Below the pieces are notes generated by a model. The model had not been told where the DNA came from. It saw only the letters and a list, made by a program, of their open reading frames with translations, and ran no database searches. A stretch of 64,000 bases of DNA, from positions 620,001-684,000 of the forward strand of contig CAVYEM010000001.1 in the NCBI GenBank assembly GCA_963767635.1. The letters are read 5' to 3'. Shown in pieces: positions 16,983-26,298 of the stretch (positions within the stretch are counted from its first letter, which is position 1; each line of letters starts with the position of its first letter). A program made the position numbers and the translations under genes. Origin of the DNA: CAVYEM01 sp963767635 (GTDB lineage: Bacteria; Vulcanimicrobiota; Vulcanimicrobiia; Vulcanimicrobiales; Vulcanimicrobiaceae).

Positions 16983-18151
16983 ATGCGGATACTGTATCAT
17001 GCTATCAACGGCATAGGTTTGGGTCACCTCATGCGCCTTTCGGCCATCGCGGTCGCCGTCCGGCAGAGCGCGCCGGACGTCCATCAGTTCATCGCCACGA
17101 GCGCGAATTATCCGCCGCATTTGAGATCGTTGAACATGCCGGTGATGATCCTGCCCGGCGACGACATGGGCGCCTTCGTCGCTCCCGATCGAAGACGAAG
17201 GAGCGTCACGAGCCGGTTTCTGACGCAGCTGCTGAGCCACGTGATGGATGAATACGACCCGCGCGTGGTAGTGTTCGATACGCACGCGCCGCGACGCGTC
17301 GTTCAAAAAGCGATCGACGACGGGCGTCAAGCAATTCTCGTCTATCGCCGTTGCCGCGAAGATTTCGTGGTGAAACACCTGCGCGATGCCCTCCCGCACT
17401 TTCATCTGATCCTCGTCCCGCACACGCAGGCCGACTATCAGGCCGGCCTCAGCCAAGCGACGTTTATGCGCCTGATGAACTTAGAAACGGTTCGGTTCGT
17501 CGGACCTATCGCATACCCGGCTCCGGCAGGAGCAGACCGTGAGATCGTTCGGCGATACGCGCTCTCACCATCCGACGAGGTCGTCGTCGTTACGGAGGGC
17601 GCGGGCGGCCTTGCGTTTCTGAACCAAAAACTCTTCAAAACCGCGTGCGCAGCCGCCGTGCGGCTGCGCCGGCACCGTCCGAATCTGAAGATGATCTGCG
17701 TCGGCGGCCCGTATGGGCGGCCGTTTGAAGCGCCGAATGGGTGCCTGTATGTCGAGCACGAGCCGTACTTGCAAACGCTCATTGCGCGGGCGGATTTGGT
17801 CATTGCGGTGCCCGGTTACAACACCGTTCAAGAGATTCTCCGCAGCGGAACAAGGGCGGTGCTCGTGTCGGTGCCTCGGAAGTCCGATGATGTCGAAGCG
17901 CGAATTGGCTCGCTGGAACGGCGGGGGCGTGGGCGATGCCTTGACCTTGACGCCTCGCCGAACGAGTATCTGCGCTGCATCGAAGAAATGTTGGAAAGTC
18001 CGCGTCCCGCTGCCGAAACGTGCGCGGGCGCGGATAATGCCGCTAAACACATATTGGCCGCAGCGCACGCGCCGCGCCGATTCTCGTGCAGCGCTACGTC
18101 GCGCGCAGATTCATCGGCGGCCGCATTCTCATCGTGCAGCAAGCTGGCTGA
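16983..18151 (+). CDS. MurG-like (GT28/GT-B) glycosyltransferase
   Basis: The N-terminus MRILYHAINGIGLGHLMRL is the typical glycine-rich start of GT-B enzymes that act on UDP-sugars. The C-terminal donor site shows VVVVTEGAGG, MICVGGPYGRPF and ADLVIAVPGYNTVQEILRSG, like MurG or macroside transferases. After about residue 360 the frame drifts: a shift near 18065 leads to a TGA at 18149-18151, which I take as the end. The gene is divergent from the glycosyltransferase at 16937, with 45 bases between start sites, and is followed by two small genes. Sugar and acceptor unknown; linkage to the repeat-protein locus suggests protein or surface glycosylation. Confidence 0.72.
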
Positions 18152-18583
18152 GCGATCCAGGCTGAAACCAGCGCAATCGTTCGAATCGACTGGGACCGGG
18201 TCCCGAAACTGTTCGCCGCGGCCGGCGCTGCCGGCCAATCGTCTATCGTTGCGCTCGAGGTTGTGGTGGGGCGCTGCGACGTCGAAGAGGGCGGCCGCCG
18301 AATTCGCAGCGTCTTTGAGTTTCTCGAGTCGAGAGGCTTTGATACGTCCGAGTTGCTCTTTTGCGTCGACGATCCGTCGGATGGCCGCCTTTTTGCCGCG
18401 CTCACTGCCGAAGTACGCGAACTCCGCTTCAAGGCGCTCGTCGCAAGGTTTTCCTCTGCCGCTCTGCGGCACCAGTCGGAGCGCATATTCGAAAACCTCG
18501 AATTCTGCCGCGATGTGCTGCCGCGATTCAAGATTGACATCACGGTCATGGAAGACACGTTCGCGTTCGTCGACCAGCCGTAG
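18152..18583 (+). CDS. Unidentified protein fragment downstream of GT28 gene
   Basis: The frame is open after TGA 18149 and reads as convincing protein: SAIVRIDWDRVPKLFAAAGA, VFEFLESRGFDTSELLFCVD, AEVRELRFKALVARFSSAAL, ending MEDTFAFVDQP with TAG at 18581. No good start codon lies near its beginning (GTG codons around 18257-18263 are internal), so it may be the C-terminal part of the preceding glycosyltransferase separated by a base error, or a gene with an unusual start. The next gene follows after AAGGA with normal spacing, so the three are one transcription unit. Family not recognised. Confidence 0.5.
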   Translation, partial: AIQAETSAIVRIDWDRVPKLFAAAGAAGQSSIVALEVVVGRCDVEEGGRRIRSVFEFLESRGFDTSELLFCVDDPSDGRLFAALTAEVRELRFKALVARFSSAALRHQSERIFENLEFCRDVLPRFKIDITVMEDTFAFVDQP

Positions 18584-18593
18584 AAGGACTGAT

Positions 18594-19307
18594 ATGCTGC
18601 AGATAGCCGTTATTAACGAGTCGACCGCTATTGTGGATGCCGACGTGCAGCGCTATTTGCCCGCAATGACCCAGCAATGGAATAACGATCTCCGGCCAAC
18701 CTGGCGCGTGGATTCAGCCACGTTCAGCTTTGTGCCGAAGAATACGGCGCCCGCCGCAGGCACATGGTGGGTGGTTTTTTTGGATGACAGTACGCAGGCG
18801 AAGGACCGCGCATACCACGACCTCACGAACGAGGGTTTGCCCATCACCAAGGTATTCGTCAAAACGATCCAGGCGGATCGTTCATCGATAAGCGTCGGCG
18901 CGACGCACGAGATCTGCGAGATGGCCGTCGATCCCTGGTTGAACGCTGCCTTCCAGGATCCGAGTGGTACGTTTTGGGCGGCCGAAGTCTGCGATCCCGT
19001 GGAAAGCGACCGATACGGCTACGAGATCGGTGGAATCCTTGTGACGGATTTCGTCACTCCAACCTGGTTCGGGCATAGATATGCGCTGGGCAACTTCGAC
19101 CGGCAAGCTCACGCGCAAGCTTCTTTTCAGGTTCTTGCCGGCGGCTATGCACAGAAGTACGATCCGCAGCATGGCTGGCAGCAGGTTACCGGTTCGCAAG
19201 CGATGGCGAAAGCCCGCGCCGCTGTTCCACCGCAAGGCTGCCGGCGGGAACGCCGGGCCCGCGGCGAACAGCAGTGGAATCTGAGTCAAGCCACGTTCGT
19301 CACGTAA
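18594..19307 (+). CDS. Unknown protein with HEICE metallopeptidase-like motif
   Basis: 238 aa; ATG at 18594 is 5 bases after AAGGA. No signal peptide. The central segment SVGATHEICEMAVDPW has an HExxE pattern of the kind seen in phage-associated and secreted proteins with a 'SHE-LEM-DP' motif, suggesting a bound metal; true peptidase activity is unproven because the third ligand is unclear. A segment of aromatic and acidic residues (FWAAEVCDPVESDRYGYEI) follows. It is the third gene of the unit divergent from the repeat-protein operon. It could process the tail-bearing proteins, but that is speculation. Confidence 0.6.
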   Translation: MLQIAVINESTAIVDADVQRYLPAMTQQWNNDLRPTWRVDSATFSFVPKNTAPAAGTWWVVFLDDSTQAKDRAYHDLTNEGLPITKVFVKTIQADRSSISVGATHEICEMAVDPWLNAAFQDPSGTFWAAEVCDPVESDRYGYEIGGILVTDFVTPTWFGHRYALGNFDRQAHAQASFQVLAGGYAQKYDPQHGWQQVTGSQAMAKARAAVPPQGCRRERRARGEQQWNLSQATFVT

Positions 19308-19344
19308 CTACCACGCTGAAACACTTTGCAGCGGTGAAAAAACT

Positions 19345-19375
19345 TTGTCATGTTAAGCCTTTCGAAGCACCGCTG
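19345..19375. repeat. Degenerate copy of the dispersed repeat
   Basis: TTTGTCATGTTAAGCCTTTCGAAGC lies about 40 bases after the 18594-19307 stop, before the convergent VOC gene. It is a diverged member of the same repeat family found at other gene ends. Confidence 0.45.
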
Positions 19376-19417
19376 AGCTTGCCGACGCTTTGCAGACACG
19401 CAGCGCGCAGCGGCGCT

Positions 19418-19804
19418 TTATTGAGTCGCGCCGTTTTGAACCGAGAGCTCCCAGCGATAGCCGTCCGGATCGTGAAACCACAGGCCCATGTTCGGTGAGC
19501 CGGGACCTTCCGGCCCGATCTCGTCGCCCGGATCTTCCAATTCTACGCCGTTGTTTTTCAACGCCATTAGAGCGCGACGCAGATCGGCCATACTCTCCAG
19601 ATGGAACGACATGTGTTCCATGGTCTCGGGACGCGGGGTTCCCCGAAAGAGAGCGATCGTGATATTGTCGTTGCTCACTGCCGCGCCGTCTTCGAATTCG
19701 AAAATCCGTTTTAGGTCGAAGTTGTCCGTCCAGAATTTTTCGCTGCGTGCAACATCGCGTACAGCCAGGCTGAAGTGCCCGACGACGCCGAGTTTGATCC
19801 TCAT
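19418..19804 (-). CDS. VOC (glyoxalase/dioxygenase-fold) protein
   Basis: 128 aa single VOC module: VVGHFSLAVRDVARSEKFW at the start, EHMSFHLESMADLRRAL in the middle and GLWFHDPDGYRWEL at the end, giving His, His and Glu at the usual metal positions. The family ranges from glyoxalase I to resistance proteins, and the substrate cannot be read from sequence. It converges with the preceding unit and is divergent from the nickel/cobalt transporter gene. Confidence 0.85.
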   Translation of the reverse strand: MRIKLGVVGHFSLAVRDVARSEKFWTDNFDLKRIFEFEDGAAVSNDNITIALFRGTPRPETMEHMSFHLESMADLRRALMALKNNGVELEDPGDEIGPEGPGSPNMGLWFHDPDGYRWELSVQNGATQ

Positions 19805-19970
19805 GAGGGCATAGTTACCCCGCCGCGCTACTGCCTGTCATCGTATTCCGAAGCAAGCGAGGCCTGCGCGCATTGCCCCAAAGTCCTAACTGGCGGCAAC
19901 ATCCCAACGGGGGCGACCGGCGTTGGAGCGGTACGATATCATTCCTAACAAAACTTTTACTGTAGGTTTC

Positions 19971-21523
19971 ATGCGAGCGTTACGCTGGCTTTTTGCCGGC
20001 ATACTGGTGATCTTTTGCTCTGCCCCGGTTGCCGCGCATCCGTTGGGCAATTTCACGATCAACCACCTGGCCAAGATCGGCTCGAACGCGCAAGGCCTGC
20101 AGGTGCGCTACATCCTAGATATCGCCGAAATCCCGACCTTCCAGATCGTGCAAAGGCGCGCGAACGGCAACTGGACGCCCCAGACGATGCAAGGCTGGGC
20201 CAACGACGAGATTCCGCTCGTGCAATCAAATTTCGCCGTCCTCGTCGACGGACAGCCGGCCTCTTTGGTGCCGGGCGGCGCGCGGGCCAATTTTCGGCCC
20301 GGCGCGGGCGGTTTGCCGATACTGCGCTGGGTCGGCGAGTTCAACGTGCCAATCGGCGCGCGCGCATTGCACCATGTGAGCGTTCAGGACAATGTGTATG
20401 CCGACCGGCGCATCGGGTGGAAAGACATCATCGCCGGTTCGCAGACCGAACCGACCGACGAGCTGCAGCACTATCCCAGCGCGCTCATCGGCACGCCGCG
20501 GCGCATCGGCGCGCTGGCCTTTACCGTCGATCCGGCGGGCGCAATCACAAACGTACGCAGCGTCACCGACACGCAGCCGATGACCGGAACGCTCACCGCC
20601 TGGATTTCGCCGGCGGCGCTCTCCGAGATGTTCACGCGCCCCCACCAAACCGTGTGGTTCGTGATCCTCACCATCCTGGCAGCGTTCGGATTGGGTTGCC
20701 TGCACGCGGTCGAACCGGGCCACGGCAAGGCGCTGCTGGCGTTCACGCTGGTCGGCGCGCGAGCGACGACGCGGCAAGCATTGATTCTGGCAACGTCGTT
20801 GACCGTGGCGCACACGGCAGGCGTGCTGCTGCTCGGCCTCGTGCTCTTTTTTGCCGCCGGCTTCGTGTCGGAATCGATTTATCCGTGGATAACGCTGATC
20901 TCGGGCATCGCGATCGCGATCATCGGCGCGCGAACGCTGGCGCGGTACGTGCAAATGCGACGCGGAATGGCCCATCTGCACGAGCATGTGCATGAAGGCG
21001 CGCACCCGCATTCGCACGATCACGATCATTCGCGCGAGGACGATCACGCGCACGGTCACGGCCATACGCACGTTATTGCCGGTTCGCAGCCGCTGAACTT
21101 CCGCAGCGCCGTACTCGCGGCGATGAGCGGCGGCATTGCGCCATGTCCTGCCGCGATCGTCGTGCTGCTGGCGGCGCTGCGCCTGCACCAACTCGGCTAC
21201 GGCGTTTTTCTCATCGTTATCTTCAGCATGGGTCTGGCAACGGTGCTCAGCGGTCTGGGGATCGGCGTGGTGCACGGCGCGGCTTGGCTTTCACGGCGTT
21301 CGGCATATGCGCGCGTCGTGGCGTACGGGCCGCTCATTACCGCGACGGTGATCTCGATCATCGGCGCGTGACGCTGGCGCAAGGCTTTACGCAAGAAGGT
21401 GTAGCGGCTCCCGTTCCGGTCATCGCCGCGATCGCGCTGGCCGCGATCGCCGGCTACGCCTTTTCGGGCCACACTCATACGCACGATCACGCGCGCTCTC
21501 AGCCGGAGGTACAAACGACGTGA
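19971..21523 (+). CDS. NicO/RcnA-type nickel-cobalt membrane transporter
   Basis: The ATG at 19971 opens a signal-like helix (LFAGILVIFCSAPVAAHPLG) and follows GTAGG; an upstream in-frame ATG-like start at 19923 is less likely. A periplasmic domain (HPLGNFTINHLAK onward) precedes a membrane domain with GLGCLHAVEPGHGKAL, the NicO signature, and a His-rich loop at about residues 333-368 (HEHVHEGAHPHSHDHDH) that would bind Ni or Co. AMSGGIAPCPAAIVVL starts the second helical bundle. A frameshift near 21371 interrupts the last part; the next frame continues GYAFSGHTHTHDHARS to TGA at 21521. Its stop overlaps the GTG of the next transporter. Confidence 0.88.
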
Positions 21524-22320
21524 TCTTTACCGGCGCCTTCACCGTTTTCGCGCTGGGATTGCGCCATGGCGCCGATCCCGATCATTTGGCCGCCATCGAC
21601 AACATGACGCGCAATTCGATCGAGCGCCAACCATTTTTGAGCCGCTTCATCGGCACACTATTCGCCGGCGGCCATACGATCATGGTGCTCGCCATTGCCG
21701 CGCTCGTCGGGTATCTGGGCTCCCTCTTTGCCGGACGCTCGCAGGCCATCGAGAATGCCGGCACCCTCATCAGCATCGTCGTGCTGGTCTTCATCGCTTT
21801 TTTGAACTTCCGGCAGCTTGCCGCCGGCCAGACCGATCGCGTCGCGGGTGCGAAGACGCGGTTGCTGCCGGCCTTTTTACGCAATGCGACCAGTCCGCTC
21901 GTTGCGATACCGGTCGGCTTGCTCTTCGGTTTCGGGTTCGAAACGTCCAGTCAGATCGCCGCCTACGCCGTCGCATTCGGCGCCGACGCAGGCGTCGTGG
22001 GGGCTCTGCTGGTCGGTTCGATGTTCTGCGTTGGAATGGTGTGCACCGACACGCTGGACTCGCTGTTCATCCATCGCATCGTCTCCTATAGTGGCGGCCG
22101 TCTTCCGCGCGTCATGCGCGTGTGGATTTGGTCCGTCACGCTCTTTGCGCTGGCAGTCGCGGCGTACGAACTCAGTCAACTGCTGGGATGGCGTTCACCT
22201 ATTTCCGATTTAGCGGTCAGTGGTGTCCTCGTCTCTGTTCTGCTCGCGGTCTTTGTCTGGATATTCCTTTCGACGCGGCAAATGCGCCGCGCCGATCCTC
22301 TCTTGGAGCAGCTACCATGA
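21520..22320 (+). CDS. NiCoT-family nickel/cobalt permease
   Basis: 266 aa; GTG start overlaps the previous stop (GTGA). The first helix carries LRHGADPDHLAAIDN, matching the HxxxDxDH signature that selects Ni2+ or Co2+ in HoxN/NixA permeases, and LLFGFGFETSSQIA is the second family motif. Several hydrophobic helices are evident. Two Ni/Co carriers of different families in tandem suggest either uptake with efflux balance or redundancy; direction cannot be told. The end overlaps the next gene (ATGA). Confidence 0.9.
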   Translation: MIFTGAFTVFALGLRHGADPDHLAAIDNMTRNSIERQPFLSRFIGTLFAGGHTIMVLAIAALVGYLGSLFAGRSQAIENAGTLISIVVLVFIAFLNFRQLAAGQTDRVAGAKTRLLPAFLRNATSPLVAIPVGLLFGFGFETSSQIAAYAVAFGADAGVVGALLVGSMFCVGMVCTDTLDSLFIHRIVSYSGGRLPRVMRVWIWSVTLFALAVAAYELSQLLGWRSPISDLAVSGVLVSVLLAVFVWIFLSTRQMRRADPLLEQLP

Positions 22321-23074
22321 AACTTCGAATTCTGGGTGGCTTGGCGGTGCTGGTTGCTTTCGTGTTCGCGTTCACGTTGTATGTGAACCGGCCCGCGCGA
22401 GCTTCGGACCATCAGGACTCCCCCGTTACGATTGGACGCCCCGGCGCGGACATCACCGATCCGTACGCGTTCCCTGCCCCCGACAATCCCAACAACGTGG
22501 TGCTCGTGATGGACGTGCATCCGCTCATTCCTCCCGGCCAAGGGCTCTCGACGTATTTCGATCCGGGCGTCGTCTATCAAATGAACTTCGACGGCGTGGA
22601 CGAGAACCAAATGACGCCGGCCAAAGCAATCGTGCAGTCGTTCATCCTGCAGTTTGTCGCGGGGCAACCCGGGCCGAACCAGCAGATGTTCGTGTACGGC
22701 CCCGGCTACCCGGCGATCACCGGTAACCAGACCAAACTCATCGGCCTTTCGGGCCAAGGAACGATCAACGCGCCGTTCACCGTCGGACACATGAAGGTGT
22801 TTGCCGGCGCTCGCGAAGAGCCGTTCTTCTTCGATCTCGCGCAGTTTCTGAAAATTCTCCCCGATCGCAACAAGGGAAGCGATGCGCCGACTGTCTGCCC
22901 AAACTGGGCAACGACACGTGTCCGCAGGGCTTCAACGATCCGGGCCAGGACTTTTTCAAAGGCTACAACGTGCTCTCACTCGTCGTCGAGATGCCGCGCG
23001 CGGACCTTATTGCAGGCTGCGGCGGCAGCAAAATCGCGTATTGGGTTACCACCAATACGTCAGGCGGAAAGTAG
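22317..23074 (+). CDS. DUF4331 protein, N-terminal half, secreted
   Basis: Begins MKLRILGGLAVLVAFVFAFT (signal or anchor helix) overlapping the permease stop. SDHQDSPVTIGRPGADITDP and YAFPAPDNPNNVVLVMDVHP are the diagnostic opening of DUF4331. A frameshift near 22908 must be bridged, after which the frame reads GNDTCPQGFNDPGQDFFKGY and NVLSLVVEMPRADLI to TAG at 23074. The domain is usually one longer protein; here its second half is the next gene. DUF4331 proteins are exported and of unknown biochemical role. Confidence 0.82.
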
Positions 23075-23080
23075 GCCGTC

Positions 23081-23818
23081 ATGCGAATCACATCACCCAA
23101 ACTCTCACTCATCGCACTGTGTGCAACCTTCGCTTTGGCGGCTTGCGGTGGCGGATCCGGTACCTCGAATTTGGCAACCGGTCCGAATACTCCAAACGCG
23201 CCTTCCGCGCCCGGCGGAAGCAATTCGTCCAACGGCCCGACGGAAGCGCTCGGAAACGGACCCTTCCAACAGTTGGACCGGCTGAACCGTCCGGCCATAA
23301 ACGAAGTGTTCGCAACCTTTGCGGAACACCAGCAAAATAACGTGAATACGCCGGATCAAGATCCCGCCGTGCTGGGACCGGAAATCTACAACTTCACGAC
23401 CACCGTGGGCGGCCGCAGCAGCGCCATCGCAAACGTTTTGCGATCGGTGCTCACTCCGGACGTTCAGATTCTGGACATGAACGGCACCAGCTCGTCGTGC
23501 ATCGGACAAGCGCCGGGAACGTGCAACAACTACCTAGGCATCGAGACGGGCGGAGTCTTACAGGCGCCCAGTGGTCTCAAGCCTTTTGGTGGCCGCGCGC
23601 TCACCGACGACATCGTCACGACGTCGCTCATGACGATATTCGGAAGCGCGATCCCTGCGCTCAAACTCGCGCCCGACGATAACAAAGAATCGGACGGACG
23701 TCCGGACTCGACCTATCCCTCGGGACATCGCCCGAATCTGACCACGGACAACGTCACGTGGCAGACCGCACCCAAGCACTTCACGACCACGTTCCCGTAT
23801 CTGGGCGCGCCGCACTAA
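23081..23818 (+). CDS. DUF4331 protein, C-terminal half, lipoprotein
   Basis: 245 aa with a lipoprotein signal (LIALCATFALAACGGG; lipobox AAC). The mature part corresponds to the end of DUF4331: RLNRPAINEVFATFAEHQ, GRALTDDIVTTSLMTIFGSA, GHRPNLTTDNVT and the typical last residues FPYLGAPH. The gene starts 6 bases after the N-terminal half stops. Having its own signal peptide argues for a genuine two-gene split rather than a frameshift. Both halves presumably meet outside the cytoplasmic membrane. Confidence 0.85.
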   Translation: MRITSPKLSLIALCATFALAACGGGSGTSNLATGPNTPNAPSAPGGSNSSNGPTEALGNGPFQQLDRLNRPAINEVFATFAEHQQNNVNTPDQDPAVLGPEIYNFTTTVGGRSSAIANVLRSVLTPDVQILDMNGTSSSCIGQAPGTCNNYLGIETGGVLQAPSGLKPFGGRALTDDIVTTSLMTIFGSAIPALKLAPDDNKESDGRPDSTYPSGHRPNLTTDNVTWQTAPKHFTTTFPYLGAPH

Positions 23819-23827
23819 GGAGCAGCG

Positions 23828-25144
23828 ATCCTCCGTACGCGAACGTTACTCGTCCTGGCGACGATCGCACTGGCTGCGATCGTCGCTTGGCCATTTTTGA
23901 GCGCGGGCCGCGTGAGCGCATCGCGCGTGTACGTCGCGCCGGTGCTGCCGGATTATCGGTATCGCGACGATACCATCGCATTCTACGAGCGCCGCGTCCG
24001 CGAATCGCCGCAGGATCAAATCAGTGCGAAACTGCTCGCGGCACAGTACATGCAGCGGTATCGCGAGGCGCAGGACGTCGGCGATATTCTGCGATCTATC
24101 GACCAAGGCCGCCGCTCGCTCAAACTGCAGCCGCAAAACAATTCGGGCGCCGATGAAGTGATTGCGTCAGGCTACACCGCGCTGCATTTGTTCCGAACGG
24201 CGCTGGCGTATGAAACGGCGGCGCACCGCGATCAGCCGCTCGACTCGAATGCCCCTGCCCAGATGGCCTCGCTGCAGATGGAGCTGGGAAACTATGCCGC
24301 CGCGGCGCACGATTTGCGTGCCGCGACCGCCATCAGCAACACGCCGACCGTCATGGCGGTGCAGGCGCGATATGACGAACTCACCGGGCATTTAGCGGCT
24401 GCGAGGGCATTGCTCGACAGAGCCGCTGCGCAAACCGACGGCAACGCGGACAACTCCGCGCAAGGCCGCGCGTGGTTCCATTTCCGCGCCGGCGAACTCG
24501 CGTTTTCCGACGGTGCGAGCGCGCAAGCCGTGTCGGACGAGCGTCAAGCGATCGCGCAGTTTCCCAACTTCGAGATGGCATACCGCGCGCTCGCGCGTTT
24601 TTGCTGGGCCGGCAAGGATTGGAAGTGCGCGCTCGATGCGGCAAGCAAAGGCGCGAACATCATTCCCGAACCGGAAACATTGGGGTATGAGGCCGATGCG
24701 CAGCAATTCCTGGGGCAGACGGCCGCGGCGGCGCAAACGCGAGCGCTAGTCTTTGCGGTGGAGCGCATCGGTAATTCGTATCACATCAACGATCGTCTCT
24801 TGTCGGTGTACTACGCCGAGCATGGCGTTCGCTTGGACGACGCGCTGCGCATCGCGCAGCGGGAAGTGCGTTCACGTGGAAATGAAATTTACGCGCAAGA
24901 CACGCTGGCGTGGGCGGCGGCGATGGACGGTAAATGGGCGCTGGCCGACCGCGCGGTCCGCCAATCGACTCGATACGAGACGCAAGACCCGCGCATCCAA
25001 TTTCACGCGGGCATGATCGCGCTGCATTTTGGGCGGAAGGCGGAAGCGCGCCGGCGCCTCGAGCAGGCGCTGAAGCTGAACCCGCAGTTCGATCCGTTCT
25101 ACGCCGATCAAGCTCGCTCCACGCTGCACAATTTGTCACGCTGA
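23828..25144 (+). CDS. Membrane-anchored TPR-like protein
   Basis: The first ATG, GTG or TTG candidate (TTG 23897) would cut off an obvious N-terminal anchor. The same frame reads LRTRTLLVLATIALAAIVAW from an ATC at 23828, which follows AAGGAG (23818-23823) at ideal spacing, so I place the start there, either as a rare ATC start or as a miscalled ATG. The rest is helical repeats of TPR type (ALDAASKGANIIPEPE, ARRRLEQALKLNPQFDPFYA). It follows the DUF4331 genes by 9 bases and probably shares their export-linked function. Confidence 0.8.
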   Translation: MLRTRTLLVLATIALAAIVAWPFLSAGRVSASRVYVAPVLPDYRYRDDTIAFYERRVRESPQDQISAKLLAAQYMQRYREAQDVGDILRSIDQGRRSLKLQPQNNSGADEVIASGYTALHLFRTALAYETAAHRDQPLDSNAPAQMASLQMELGNYAAAAHDLRAATAISNTPTVMAVQARYDELTGHLAAARALLDRAAAQTDGNADNSAQGRAWFHFRAGELAFSDGASAQAVSDERQAIAQFPNFEMAYRALARFCWAGKDWKCALDAASKGANIIPEPETLGYEADAQQFLGQTAAAAQTRALVFAVERIGNSYHINDRLLSVYYAEHGVRLDDALRIAQREVRSRGNEIYAQDTLAWAAAMDGKWALADRAVRQSTRYETQDPRIQFHAGMIALHFGRKAEARRRLEQALKLNPQFDPFYADQARSTLHNLSR

Positions 25145-25330
25145 CCCCGTTTTGTCACGCTGACCCCGTTTTGTCACGCTGACCCCATTTTGTCACGCTG
25201 AGCCTGTCGAAGCGTCTGTCACGCTGACCCGCCTTGTCACGCTGACCCTTCGACTCGCTACGCTCGCTCAGGACTGCGCTTCGCGCAGGCGCTCTGTCGA
25301 AGCGTCGTTTTGTCACCCTGAGCCCGATCC
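25140..25330. repeat. Array of GTCACGCTGACCCC and TGTCGAAGCG elements
   Basis: Directly after the TPR gene, about five copies of TTTGTCACGCTGACCCC in tandem, then CTGAGCCTGTCGAAGCG and the near-palindrome TTCGACTCGCTACGCTCGCT followed by CAGGACTGCG. Hairpins can form within the units. The array separates two convergent gene ends; no coding frame is credible. Confidence 0.85.
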
Positions 25331-25409
25331 AATATCTTTTCTGGAGAAGGGGTCTGCGAAAACATTGAATGCAAATCGCTTGCCTGCCCATAGGCCGCGC
25401 ACGCCGGTT

Positions 25410-26094
25410 TTACTGGGGAAGTTGATAAGTTACATGGCCGGAAACATCGAGAAACTGCAACCGTGCCTGACCGTCAGGGCTAACAAACATCTTTATGCGT
25501 GGCTTCGATGACTTATCGGAAAGCACAAGCTGCGCAACGTCATTCGAATCATAGCCAAGATAGAAGCGGGTTGACGCTTTGGGCATTTTTTTAAAACGCT
25601 CGGTTATGGCAGCCCGTTCGGGCGTCGGTTTTTGCGTTATCCGCTTCCTGTAGCAGCGGCGCGAGAAGTTCAGCTTCGTTCGCAGCGCGATCCCATCCAA
25701 CGACGTCCGCGTAGTGATGGCCATTTTCGTCGCCGTCCTCAACGTGTAACAGCTGGTCAGTGTTGGCCGTATCGAAAGAGAGCGTATCCCCAGAGGACTT
25801 GCGATCCGAGGATGCGGACCAAATTAGTCCCCCTTGCTCGTCGCCTTTTTGGTTAAAAAAAATTATTCCGTTGTCCGCGTTGTTGCCTTGCGCTCTATGA
25901 CCAACATAGCCGCGGATAACTGGTGCTGCTTCATCGTCATGGCTCGCAATGACCATTGCCAGCTTTCCCTCCCGATCGATTACATTGATTCGATGCGCAG
26001 TTATCGTATCAAATGATAGTTGGCGCATTGCTTGCGATGCACCCAATAATGCTACAGCGGCAATGAGGCAACTGGACAACGTGCTGATACGCAT
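25410..26094 (-). CDS. Secreted protein of unknown function, one frameshift
   Basis: N-terminal export signal (TLSSCLIAAVALLGASQA), then FDTITAHRINVIDREGKLAM and NGIIFFNQKGDEQGGLIWSA, a pattern common in uncharacterised exported bacterial proteins with beta-propeller-like strands. The first frame ends prematurely near 25591; shifting one base near 25620 gives AAITERFKKMPKASTRFYLG and VLSDKSSKPRIKMFVSPDG to TAA at 25410. The restored length is about 227 aa. Function unknown. Confidence 0.68.
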
Positions 26095-26298
26095 TCCTTT
26101 AATTCCGGATTTGAGATATGAACGCCCTGTTCCGATCTAGTACCGGGCGATCCCGCTAGTTTGCCAGGTAGCTCGGTGGGCGTGACGCCGGTTTAGGCAT
26201 AAGCTCATATGGTTTATGTCCGCGCTGTTCGCTTCACTTCTCGCGTGAAGGCACAGATTCAAAGCGGTACACGAAACAATCGTAGCGAAGGTTGCGCT

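Noticed and set aside
18149..18151. TGA recoded as an amino acid within the 16983 gene.
   Set aside because: A frame shift is needed just upstream anyway, and other genes in the window use TGA as a normal stop, often in ATGA overlaps.
19805..19970. Metal-sensing riboswitch before the Ni/Co transporter.
   Set aside because: The 165-base leader shows no convincing match to the NiCo or cobalamin riboswitch core by eye; a covariance search would decide.
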